DNA from: Phoronis australis
Lineage: Eukaryota > Phoronida > Phoronidae
Assembly: GCA_002633005.1 (NCBI GenBank)
Contig: NMRA01000240.1
Span: forward strand, 415,643-479,642
Direction of reading: 5' to 3'
DNA length: 64,000 nucleotides
The notes below the pieces were generated by a model. It saw only the letters and a program-made list of their open reading frames with translations. It searched no databases and was not told the DNA's origin. Position numbers and translations under genes: made by a program. The first letter of the stretch is position 1, and each line of letters starts with the position of its first letter. Shown piece by piece: positions 1-12,500 of this stretch.

Positions 1-539
1 TGGTGAACTCGGTATACTATGAGTTTCTTCAACCAATTCTCGACAAACTATTATTTTTTAGGTCTTTACACTATCTGCTAAGGTGTATGTTTTTTTATTG
101 ATACATACTTTTGAACTTTTTCGTTTTATGATTCTAGTAACAGTACTGTTGTCAGTTAGAACTGACAGGAATTGGGAATCCTCACAAATGCTTAGGACAT
201 GTACTTCAGTTTAATATATTGTTGATATATTTTGAATTTAGCTTATCCTTAACTGTTACTTGATTCTTTCCCTTGCCTATATATTCATGGCAATGGATTA
301 AGGGAAATGTCCACATGTTGAATAACTTTCCTTGGTCACTGTGGAAATTAATCCAGAGCTAATCACTGAAGTCTTTCTTGAATTGATTGAATGTTTGAAA
401 GGGTATGGTATTATGCTAAGCTGTTTGCTGTGTATCAATTTTCTGGTTCATGTGACATGGAGTTGTTGCCGTAGCAACTGTTGGTTCAAAATTGCTTATA
501 GTGCAGTTATATACTCTAGATTTGTCTCACTTTACTTAA
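1..539. other. AT-rich sequence, no feature recognised
   Basis: No exon with convincing splice sites and no recognisable repeat before the TTAA at 536-539. It is either an upstream intron of the DCX/IQ gene or intergenic DNA. Confidence 0.5.
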
Positions 540-1445
540 AGGTGAAGGCAACCTTTCTTCATGTCATTTTTAGCAAAAATAAGGTTCGTTGGTTATCCCA
601 GACATAATTTCAACTTAATTACAGCTTTTCATAATTTAATTAAATATTCGTTCTCTACTCCGGAAGTGACGTTTTGGGAGGCAAGCATTTCGCGCCAATT
701 TCTTTTCATATATAGTCTGACTATGAGAGCTGTCGAGTCAGTCATTGATCTGCCTCAGTTGTGATAAGTTCGGTCGTCATTTGCTTTTGTTTACGAGTCA
801 GTCAACATGCCACAATGTTGCTGCGTACCGGAATGTACTCATTATGGCCCAAAGCCTGTTAGCAGCCCTGCTGCGATGTTGAGTAGTGGGAGTGAATACA
901 GGTCCAGTCAGTGAAGAGTACAGTTCATCGTTCAATGAACAGATCGTTGAGCCATCCCAACTTTGATAAGTTTATTGTGGACTTGTTTAAAGTATTGGAG
1001 CTATTTTGAAGGTGTCAGGTGTCTGGTGAGGGAGTCACACAGCGGGGTGTAAGCAGTTTGTGTGCTCAGGTCACTATCCAGTGGGAGTGTGTTGCGGTAC
1101 ACTCAGGCAAATGGGATAGTTGTTCCTCTGTCTGTGAGACAATAATGAGTACATCTCTGTACGCAGCAACAATGTGGCATGTTGACTGACTCGTAAACAA
1201 TAGCAAATGACGACCGAACTTATCACAACCGAGATAGAACAATGAATGACTCGGCAGCTCTCACAGTCAGACTATATGAAAAGAAATTGGCGCGAAATGA
1301 ATTCCTCCCTAAACGTCACTTCCGGAGTAGAGAACGAATAAATAATTAAATTATGAAAAGCTGTTATTAAGTGAAAAATATGTCTGGAATAACCAACGAA
1401 CCTTATTTTTGCTAAAAAAGACATGAAAAAGGGTTGCCTTCGCCT
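540..1445. mobile_element. Kolobok-like DNA transposon derivative with about 300-bp inverted ends
   Basis: The two ends (about 540-846 and 1140-1445) are inverted copies starting AGGYGAAGGCAACC. They are flanked by TTAA on both sides (536-539 and 1446-1449). Kolobok elements use TTAA targets and often encode THAP proteins. Just inside each end lies an ATG reading MPQCCCVPECTHY on the left (806 onward, plus strand) and MPHCCCVQRCTHY on the right (minus strand). Both fit the Met-Pro and Cys-x(2-4)-Cys start of a THAP zinc finger. The 300-bp core between the ends has no long frame, so this is a non-autonomous remnant. Confidence 0.75.
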
Positions 1446-3125
1446 TTAAGTACTGTGGGGTATGTTCATGATAGTGACTGGAGCCTTAAGATTTGGTCTG
1501 GAGGCTTAAAAATCCACAATTGCTGAGTAGCCATGAAATGAGAAGTGCATTATGGTCTAGAAATAACTGACATTTAGTTATGTTTCATAAATAGCAGTGT
1601 GGACCGTAAAAGGTCTTTGCCACTCAGGCTCCAAAGCTTTGGTACTGCCAAAGCTTTTAGCAATGGGAACACTTAACTTGGGTCTTTAATCGTGAGTTAA
1701 CTCCAAAGTAAAGAGGTCGCTTATGAAAACACTTATCTGCGACGCTATCGGAGTTACTGGCAGGGGTCACTGCCTGCATTTGCCAACAGCGGGTGGTGAC
1801 TATTTGTTAATATTTTGTTCTGATAGTTGTTATTTTATGGTATAAGCATTCTGTTTCAATTTATTCGTGTATATGATGTATTCTTTCGATTAAAAAATCA
1901 CTGAACATGTAGTGTACACAAAACGAGTTTCTGCTGTACCATACCATCTTTGTTTTTATCAGCTATAGCTTGCGCAAGAGTCAAATTTTTAATGTGTCAT
2001 TTTCTAGTACATCTTCATCGCCCTAACATGGCAATTAACTGTTGGCTGCTTTGTGAAGTTGATGTTCCTTTTTCCATCAGGGGAGAGAGAGAAATCCTTG
2101 CCATTTTTGATTACGAGTATTGTCAAAATAGACAAGACCATGACCTTCGGTCATTAAGTGCTACCTTGCGATAAATTTGGTGAACTGTACCTCTGAAGTT
2201 TATGGAACTTTTACACTCAATAGGCTTAACTTCACACAGTTAACATTGAAGCTTCGATAGTAGAGAAGTTAACTGTATAGGAAATGGCCTTTAGACTAAA
2301 TTTCTGAGTTAAGTCTGAGTCACTTTTCATGAACTGGCCTTACCATTTGACCATCAATTAGGTGCTCTGCTTCTTGCATAGTATGGAACTATGCATTCCA
2401 TGTGAGCTATATCTGTGAGCTACATCCCTGAGCTACATCCGTGAGCTACATCCGTGAGCTACATCCGTGAGCTTTACATCAGCACCACATGCCATGTTGA
2501 TTGATCCAGTGTTATTGTAATTAGCCATTTGGGAAATCACCATCATCACTGAACCTACAGTGCTGTATTATTGATAACTGTTTGGTTACTCTACTTGTCA
2601 GAATACAAAACTCCATTTGCTGTGATTGCTAATTGACAACCCCTTTTTGAAATTATGGGTTATCAATACTTGATGGTGATGTTTTGACATGACTTGACAT
2701 AATTGAAATTAAACAGATTTCATCACCTAATTCCCATCATTTAGCATGAAGGCATTCCCTTGAATTATTTTAAATATATGGGATTGCCTGTAGGGTTTTA
2801 CTCTTTGGTCATATTTGCCTTTGCTAAAGGCTCAAGCAGTCTTAAGTTTTAATTGTGTGAGCTAGAGAAACATTGGACACTTGAGAGCTGCATTGTAAAG
2901 ATTCTCCAATTTTGACAGTCTCTAAAATTTGGGACACAGACGTTCAAGCACTAAGTTGAGTTGCGTTCATTTTATAGATTGGGACACTATCGATTTTCAC
3001 ATTCATAATTTTTCTAAGATTTCGGACTCTGTTTTATAGTAACAGAGTCTGAAAATAGACTTGGCAGTTCAAAATAGCTGCCATTGCAAACTGTCCATGC
3101 ATCCTAATAAGCCGCTTTTACACAG
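1446..3125. other. Non-coding stretch, nothing clear except a short tandem repeat
   Basis: Short open frames here lack splice or domain support. A 15-bp tandem repeat (about 2401-2470) is listed separately. Confidence 0.5.
2401..2470 (+). repeat. 15-bp tandem repeat, about five units
   Basis: Units of GTGAGCTACATCCGT repeat with small changes across about 70 bases. Confidence 0.85.
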
Positions 3126-3604
3126 AGACAGTTGTTACCCTGTCAGTGCGAGACAGTTGTTACCCTGTCAGTGCGAGACAGTTGTTTAACCCTGTCAGCG
3201 CGAGACAGTTGTTACCCTGTCAGCGCGAGACAGTTGTTACCCTGTCAGCGCGAGACAGTTGTTACCCTGTTAGCGCGAGACAGTTGTTACCCTGTCAGCG
3301 CGAGACAGTTGTTACCCTGTCAGCGCGAGACAGTTGTTACCCTGTCAGCGCGAGACAGTTGTTACCCTGTCAGCGCGAGACAGTTGTTACCCTGTCAGCG
3401 CGAGACAGTTGTTACCCTGTCAGCGCGAGACAGTTGTTACCCTGTCAGCGCGAGACATTTGTTACCCTGTCAGTGCGAGGCAGTTGTTACCCTGTCAGTG
3501 CGAGACAGTTGTAATTACACTGCCAGTGCGAGACAGTTGTTACTCTTGTCAGTGCGATACAGGTGTTACCCTGTCAGTGCGAGACAGGTGTTACCCTGTC
3601 AGTG
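3126..3604 (+). repeat. 25-bp minisatellite, about 19 units
   Basis: The unit is AGACAGTTGTTACCCTGTCA plus GCGCG or GTGCG. Central units are almost identical and outer ones more diverged. Each unit holds a CTGTC and GACAG pair that can form a small hairpin. Because 25 is not a multiple of 3, the array stays open in all forward frames and creates long but spurious open frames (for example 3132-3692). Confidence 0.95.
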
Positions 3605-6506
3605 TGACTTGCTCTATTTTAATCACATTTATGCAGCATTATATCGCAAACTGGATCAGCATAAATCACTTACTGGAAGACTTCCTGCGTAGTTGGAACT
3701 GGAGCTACTGATGGAGGGTAACTTGTTCTATCTCTCTAACTGGTGTCAAAAATGCGCCCGCCCGCCCGCCTGATATTAAGTTGCTCTGTGTCAGTTGTGT
3801 TTACACACACGCTTGAAACTGATCAGCTGTTCTGTGTTAGTTGCTTCATGACAGCTGTATTAATGCAAGACATAGAGTGATCCTTTATCATTGATTGAAT
3901 TCCTGAATTTGGGATGGCCAATTTGCCTATAATTTCTAGAATTTCGTTCATACCCTGACCTCAAGCAAAGTAATTAATTTTTTACTGTTTCAGATCGGAA
4001 ATGTTTTCCATAATCACTTTACTAGGCTTTTGCTTTTCTTTCTGCTGATCTTAAGTCATACGGTACTTTTCACATAAATAGCACTGGCTGCATGGCCAAG
4101 TAGGCTGTTAATAAAGTTTACCTATCAAAAAGTGTTTCAAAATTGTGTGACCACAAGTAGGTTGTTATCATTAATTGTTACTGTAAAGTTCAACCATTAT
4201 TGCAGTATCAACTTCTAAAATGAGCAGTTATTGAATTATTAATTTTTATTGGTAATAAATGTTCAAAGGCGTGGTTTGTGTTCAAAAAAGTTTATGGGCT
4301 GTTAATTTTTGTTGGTGCTGAATACTGGCAGTGTGTAACTTACAGTTGACTTTGAGAGCCAAGTTTCCTTACCTATGTTTACTGGTTGTCAGGTCAACGA
4401 CCTTAACAAAAATTCTTAGTAACCATCAATATTTACCTGAATGATGTTAATACCTGTGCTTATGAAGATTTCAACTGCCTCACATAAATTGTGGTTGTGA
4501 TTTTTGTAGTTTAATGAAGGGATTATGATGAGCCTAGTCTAGTGGATAAAGAGGTTACTTTACTACTTCAAAATATACATTCATGCCTAGATCACTAATT
4601 AGAAATAAACCTCCATGTTTGTCTTAGGATTAAAAAGAAGTACAAAACTAACGGTTTTACATGTGTCTGCTGTTTTTATTGATTGTTATGTGCTTTACTG
4701 GTTTACATTTCATCGTTGGTGTCCTTTTGTACCCAGCGGCTGTTTGTCATCTCTGTGCAGTCAATACTTGTTAAGTTTTAGTGTTGATAAAGAAAAGCCC
4801 TGTATAAACATAGAATGTTAGCACAGACCTTCAGTTTTTGATTAACTTATATTTATGATGCTTTTCCACATGTATAATTATTCCATGATTTTGTTCTTTG
4901 TTGCATTCTGAAGAAAACATATTTCTTGGTGGTGCTCTAATCAAATGTATACAAAGTTCAGTAGGTATTCCTGCTAACTTTCTACTTAAAAGAAAGTAAG
5001 TGTATGTAAGCTTACTGTTTTCCAAATTTGTGAGAGTTTTGGTCTTACTATGAGAAAACACAATTTTATGGAAACAAGAGTTACACAATGACTGCGATTA
5101 AAGTTATTTTTAATAAGCCCTCATAAGAAGATCATTTTGGAAGTCAGTCATAAAACAGCATCTGAAAATTTCATATGAATCTACCAGGTATCTCTGAGAT
5201 TGAGAATGAACATTCCAAAGTTTGAGCCAAATTTTGGGCATTTTTCAAACATGCTACGTAACCTAACAGGTTCTAGTGGAAGCCTGGGTTTTTATTTTAC
5301 ATGTTAATCTTGTTCTGGCTTCTATTTGAGACTGGCTCCTGTCTATTTACCCAACTGGGCATCTGTCAAAATTAGAATATCATTTCCTAGACCAAGAGAA
5401 GTTTGCAAAAACACTGGATTGCTCAGACATCGCCACACATTTCAAGTGAAATGTGAGCATATATACCTTTTCCTGTCAGTGTCATTAGAGGCAAAATCTC
5501 AGCACTTATTGTAGGCCCTGCTCATGTTTATATTAAAGTTTCAATATCAATAATGTGGTTGGTGCCACACTTTCTAGCATTAGTATACACCAACTAGTAA
5601 ATACTTCCAGACCTGTACACTTGGCCAAATCCGTGTTGAAGGTACTTGCCGAAGTTCTATTGATGTTTTATTGATTTTTTCTTCATTTGCACCAGTATAG
5701 ATTAAGTAGTTAAACAATGGCTTGATCAATATAAAATTTCATATTTGGATAGATTTTTTTAAAGTGCTATCAGCATTGTGAAACCTGTTTCTTGCTATGA
5801 CTTACAGTTATCGCAATATTCGAGATTTACAGCTTAGATGACTTCTTTTAGTGACTTACAGTAGTTATCTATAGCTGCACTTTGTTAGCCTATCATATTT
5901 GTTATAAAGATGCATTTTTCGTCAGATCAACATGAAATTTGCATGCAGTTTTCATTTAGTCTAAAACAAGGAATGTTCTTGAGAGAAATCGGATGCAACA
6001 TGGCACTATGAGCCATTTTTCAAATTATGCTTGCGGAGAATCTAACTCCGCAATCCTTTGACCAAACATTTTCAAAATCGGTATGCAAATAGCGTCATGG
6101 TCATGGTTTTGATGTTCTTGGTTTTGTCGTCAATCTCATCTTTAAATTTGTATTTGACTTCACCTAGTTTCGCCCCTTAGAGCTCTTTCATTTGTTACAT
6201 TTGCCTCTACATTTGTCTTAACGACAGCTTTTTGCTCAAGTCCTTTTAAAAACACAGCAATTATGAAAAATGTTTATATCTGTTGATATCAAGTGTCAGT
6301 GTGCATTAACTAAAATAATAATATAGATAGATAATGCTACAAAGTCTACAGTGGAAATTGACCTGGTGCATATCTCAGTTAGGCAGATGGAAACCTGATG
6401 CATTATTGGATTGAAGCATTCTGTACTATGTCTTTCAATTTTGTTTTAACAGGGATTCAAAACTAAAAGGTAAGCTGATAAATAATGCTGATGCCTTTGC
6501 TTTCAG
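3605..6506. other. Upstream or intronic sequence, no exon recognised
   Basis: I searched for an exon encoding the first DCX domain and found none. A short GCCC run lies near 3757-3772. A sequence near 4537-4548 (AGTCTAGTGGAT) resembles a tRNA A box, but no matching B box follows, so I call no tRNA or SINE. Confidence 0.4.
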
Positions 6507-6586
6507 ATTGTACCTGTCAGTCACAACAGGCGAATAATTGTGTCTGGACGAGCAAAACGAACACCAGAGGCACCCAAGTGTATATG
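6507..6586 (+). CDS. DCX/IQ gene exon a: lead-in of the second DCX domain
   Basis: The acceptor is ctttgctttcag and the donor is gtaggt. The exon starts in phase 0 and ends with two bases of a Trp codon. It encodes 26 residues, IVPVSHNRRIIVSGRAKRTP and onward to CI. This basic segment sits just before the DCX ubiquitin-like fold, as in the linker between the two DCX domains of DCDC2. An upstream exon is required. Confidence 0.85.
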
Positions 6587-9500
6587 GTAGGTACCTTACT
6601 TTAGGTAGGTCTTGGAATTCTAGGTGGTGGTTCTAAGGATTTACAGTACTGTTCCTTATTGGACTGATTTGTGTATTGGCCCTTATTGAGCTGTGTGTGG
6701 TCATGTTGAGTTCAGATATTCGCTGTCAGGGTGAGCCATCAAAACTTATTAGTTTTTCACCTTGTTAATGCAAAGCACAAGTTTTTGTAATTATTTTGAG
6801 TGCTATTCATATCCAGCAAATCTGTACCTAGGCATGAAATTGTATTGGTTCTTTTGTATAAAAAAAATAATTGCAGGTGGTCTGATACATGTTGTACCAG
6901 ACATGCGCAGGCCTCGCATGTGGGTCCATTGCACTGATCACCTGGAAATATTTTTATGCTTTATTAATACATGGTTAAAACCAAGCTGAAGAGCTAGAAA
7001 CCTGGCTCAAGGGTTTAGCAGTGTGACCTGGTGGGACCTCATACAATAAATGAGTACTTGGTAGCGTGTGTGATAAAAACATGTTTAACCTGAACTGTGA
7101 AGAAAGAATGGTTCAAAGGTGTAAACGTTTAGTCTATGCTTTGTTGATGCATCTGTCCTTTGTAATTGTAACTTGTGAATGTCATTTATGCTTGTAGGGT
7201 TTATCATAATGGTGACCAGTTTACTCCATCAAAGAAAGTTGTGATTAAAGCAAGACAGAAAAATGACTTTGAGGCGATTTGCTCAGAAGTTATGCAGAAA
7301 ATAGACATGACCAGGAATGGTGGATGTCATAAGTAAGTGTGCAAACTCAAGTCTTGGTGGAATGGAGTTTTTGAACTAGGAATATGACGGGAAGTATTCA
7401 GAATAACAGTTAAAAGGCTAATGAACTGTGTTTACCACATATTTATGTCTCCGCAATTGTCGCCAGCCTTTAACCTTCTTTTGCAGTCACCTACCACAGC
7501 TGTTGAGGACTCATGTGAAATTGTCTTTGAAAAACCATGTGTCTTTGAGGGCTCATGTTTTGTTGTGGAATCCTTTGTTTTGTTTCTTAATATAATGAGT
7601 TAGGTTCATTAAATCATGTGTGATAACACCGTGCACAAAGTGGACTTCACTGCTTACTTCTAGGGAAGGTTTTACCATCACTAACTTGTTTTAGTTATTT
7701 AGTCTTGACCATAGCAGTGCTGGGGGGCACTTCTCTTCACTCTTTCATAAATGGACAAAATGGAAGGTTTAGATGTTAATTCATGCCTCATTCTTGGGAG
7801 TGACTGGTGGAGGTTTTGAGGGCATTACTGTTGTGTGGTTTATAATAGCTGCTAGATCCTGTGTGCCACAAGGTGACAACTGGCACTCACGACATGGAAC
7901 GTACGTGACAGTGGTTAGGGATATCTCGATCAATTAAGAGGAGTTATAATTACATGAATGTTTTTGATTAACAAATAATGTTCATGTGAGCTCAAGGAGT
8001 GCAATAAATAGCATTTTTTTCCAAGTATAATGCTCTGTTAATTTTCTTTTTGTTTCCGTGCACACACTATGGTATAACTGTATCTCCTCAATGTCTCAAT
8101 GCCTATTTTGAAGTCAGTTAATTTCTGACTAGATTAGACTTTGGCATCCAGTTTTTTCTCTTTGCAGAGCCACAACTCTGCCTTCTGAGGAATTTTCCGA
8201 TATGTGGTGTTTGAATAGATCTCACCAGTTGCATCCATTTTCGAGTTCTTACGACTACTGTCTGATTGACTAATTCCTCACTGCACTTTCGTTAGTTTAC
8301 CGTAAATTGTACAAGATTAGTTTTCTTAATATTTTTTTCATTGTCGTATTCATTAAATTTCACCAAATGTTGCAAAGCTGTGTTCTTAAAATCATTATCA
8401 CCATCATTGTCATGGTTTTTGTTTGTCATTCAATTTCACCAGGTGTCACTCAGGAGCAATTCATTTTGATGTTGCTTATTCTCCTTTGTTTTTCATTTCT
8501 TAGGTTTTATGATTTAGAAGATCCTGTGCACCCCATAACAAACGCTGCCCAGCTACTTCATGGAAAGACATATATTGCTTGTGGAACAATGGAGCGTTGT
8601 CAGAGGCTAGACTATGGCACTCCTGGTGCCATTTCACCTAGATCCAACAACAAAAGGTAAACGAGCCTTTCATTCCGTTTGTAAAAAAACAAAAAACAAA
8701 TGTGTAACATTTGTGCATTGCGGTGAATTTGAAAAAGAATGTTGTGCCTTGTGTAATCAATAGTCTTGTTATGGTTGTCTAGCAGGTATTGAATATCTGT
8801 AGATTATGTTATACAATAGTCCAAAGGGACATGTCATGTGGTATCAGCCTGGTAATTAGTTGGTCAATATGCTACAGCTCCTGTGATCTTCCCAATTACA
8901 GACATGTAGGGTACTTATGCCCTCTTCATCTGAATTGTTGTATATATTGCTGTGCTACAGTGTATCACATATGAATCGACTGACAGTAAAATCATTAATA
9001 TGCTCCCAATATGATGGTCAAGTGGTCATTTATTGCTTTCATTTCTCCTTAAAATAAGTATCAAATGAAATCTTTATCATTTTAAGTTCTATATCATAGC
9101 TACCATGGTGAACAATATTTTAAGAAATGTTGGGCATTCGCAGTGGTGCAATTAAAAAAAAGAAAAACATTTTGGCATTTATTTTTGTTAAGAATTTCTG
9201 AAATGTGAATTTGTGAATGAAGTGGGAAGAGTTACAATACCAAACCAGAAACAGATAATATATGTTCATTTGACTCATTTAGCCTCTATGTACACCTTCT
9301 AACCAGGTCATTATGGAAATGAAACAAGCATGTGTACCTCAACTGCCAGGTTTTTTATAAAATGGAGATTAGAGGTCACAAAGGGACCAAATTTCTTCAA
9401 AAAAGAGAAATTTCTGTCTTTCACCTGCCGAAAGTCATGTACACTAAGTCTTGAAAAGATACCGCGATATATTGCTTTACTGCATCCTTAACAATACTCT

Positions 9501-12500
9501 TTGGAAACCATTCTCTAAAGTGATCTTAGCCAAGTTTTGTTCCCAGTTTGCTGATTGGTTGATTGGAAGTATTTGTCCCGTCCTTTTATTAGACATTGTA
9601 TTTTAGTATTGGCTTGCAATGGCTTTACTGATTCAGTTAGTGCCATCTACATTGCTTGCACATCATGTTTTAGCTCACCTACAGGATCAGACACTTCAAC
9701 CAGGTACACCGTCTGCATGTATTTCTTCAAGTCATTAACCTTCTTTTCAATCATGTGATCTGTTCTCATCAATCACCATTTCTGTTTTTTAATTTTTCCT
9801 GTATTGATCCAAGCTGTCTCCTGTTTGATCCTGTTTTATAAGTTTGACATCATTTGTCACTCTGCATATCACAGTGTTTCAGTTCATATGTTCCCTTGTC
9901 CTGGAGTCAGCTTCATATTCTTATATTTTTTTGATTTGTAGCTGAAAACAAAACACAATTCAGAAGGGCGTGCCATTGAATTTTACAGTTTTTTAGTCAA
10001 TAAACTGATAGAGTATTTTACTTAGTGTTGTTGTGCCCTTCAGTATTTCTTTATTAATAGTGAATTGTCACATTCTGCCTTTGACGAAAATACCTCTTTG
10101 GTAATTATGTAATATGCTGCAAATATTCCAATCATGCCAATTTGTGTGGCTTTTAAAACATTATTCAGATTTAGAAACTTCTACTGAGAAATGTGTTATT
10201 CTGGGTCAACATGCAATAAAATATCAGGACTTTGTCACGATTATAAACATGTCCTTTTTTAGAAAAAACTACCAGCACCATCTGCCACCATTGAATCAAA
10301 AGAGGAAATTGTCACGGAACACAAGCGAGGAGTCATCTCCTAACAATTCTGTCAACTCCAAAGGAAGCAGGTATGATCCTAACCCGTGCTGGTATTTATT
10401 ATCTCTGTAATTAATTGTAGAAGAACATATTGTTGGAACTATGGATATTCTCAAACTATTCAATAGTTTGGTGTAGTGATCATTAAAGTTTTTTTTTTGC
10501 ATTTTACGTTCTAGTTGTAGTAACTTGTGTACAACGCATGCTGATGTAGCTTTTTTGACAGCCTGTTGACTGTAATTTGCTTGAAAATTAATATCACACA
10601 GTAAATGTCCATTCATGTAATATTCATGAAATTATTATGCACTTCAGAGCAAGACCAAGGAAGGCAAAAGAAGCAAAGAAAGAGCAAGGAAAGGAGAAGG
10701 AGAAGAAAGAAGAGGAAGTTATTCCAACAAAACCTCGTAAGCATGTGAAACGAACGCCAGATAAAACTAGGTCAGACGAAACATCAGGGACTAACCAAGA
10801 GACTGACCCTGTTAAACAAGAGCCGGAGAAAAAAGCAGAAGTTAAACCAAAACCCACCACACAAGCCAACACAAAATCAAAACCCAATTCCAAGCCACAG
10901 CCTAACTCCAAACAGAGGACACCCGAGCCAGAGCCTGTCAAGGAGGTGGATTATGACAAAGGTATGATTGGATGAATAAAGTGGTACATGTGCTTTGATG
11001 CAAGTGCGTCAAGTTTTTGTTAGTCATCAATTGAATAGACTCAATCATGCATTTTGATCGTAGAAAAACTGGTCTGTGTGAGATGGGGAAAAGTTTAGTG
11101 GCTGGTATGACACTTTTGACTAGATCCCCTAACATACTTAGTCATTGTCCTTTTTGGCTATAAAACAATGATCTGACTGTTCTTTCCTGATGTTCATCTT
11201 TAATGCCAAAATAGTTATGATTACTTTAGTCTTCATCTGCCTGTTTAGTCTGCTCATTTCATTCTGTTCTCTGTATTAAGATGATGGGCGATTTTGCTAG
11301 CCTCTGACTTGCTGATATTCTCAGCACAAATAGTGATTTTTAAAAGCTGTTGTGTAGGACCAATATTTCGTCCATCGGTTTTGAAAGATTTGCACTCTAA
11401 CTCCCAATAAGGGGTGGGGGGAATGCAGTGGCACTTGTTTGGTATACTTTAATTTAAGCTTCCTTAATTCTAAATTTGATTGTTTAACACATTTTTGCTA
11501 GATGAGGGAGGTGTGTTCAAGGCTCAGGTGAGCGAAGAGACAAAAGGAGCAAAGGAGGTTAAGGAGAGTGAAGAGACTGAGACCGAGGTGCCGGTGGATC
11601 AGAGAGAGGCAGAGGAGATAGAGGTGTGTGTGTGTGTGCACAGTGAAACATTACTTTCTACTCACTAAATGTTAAGTACATTATTATAGTTCTTCAGTCA
11701 CATGCACAAGATACATGATTAGATAAGTATTCTTAAATTGCCATTGGACAGATTGATGTAAATGCATTAGGCATTTCATTCTGAAATGATGAACTGGCAC
11801 TACTAATGAAACTTAAGCAGTTCTGTGACTCATGATCAAATTTCAAAGGAGAATGGAGAGCCTGGGGATTGCTTGACGGTAAAAATGTTATGACAGTAAA
11901 GTCACATTGTCACCGTCCAATGTTATGATAGTAAAGTCACATTGTCACCGTCTAATGTTATGACAGTAATGTCAAATTGCCACCGTCTAATGTTATGACA
12001 GTAAAGTCACATAGTCACCATGTAATGTTATGACCGTAAAGCCGCATTGTCATCGTCTAATGTTATGACAGTAAAGTCACATTGTCACCATCTAATGTTA
12101 TGACAGTAAAGTCACATTGTCACTGTCTAATGTTAAGACAGTAAAGTCACGTTGTCACTGTCTAATGTTATGTCAGTAAAGTCAAATTCCCACCATCTAA
12201 TGTTATGACAGTAAAGTCACATTGTCACTGTCTAATGTTATGACAGCAAAGTAATATTGTCACTGTCTATTGCTCATAGTTCACTCGCTTAATACATTCC
12301 AGTTCTACATTATTCCATTAAGTCCCTTGTATTGTATAAGTTGATTTAGTCACGGGGAACTTTAGCAACAGAAAATGTTTTCGAGTAGTCCAAGCAGGTT
12401 GTTTGGATGTTTCATCACTTAGATGACTGGCAGTCAAACATGTGTTTTGGATAACTTAAGAATCATAGTATATCTGATTCACTTTCATCTCTAATGCCTC

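Noticed and set aside
3132-3711. Overlapping open frames of 122-186 codons with repeated peptide units
   Set aside because: They are by-products of the 25-bp minisatellite. The same peptide appears in all frames and there is no splice or domain support.
4530-4600. Possible tRNA or tRNA-derived SINE
   Set aside because: An A-box-like sequence is present but no matching B box or cloverleaf can be drawn.
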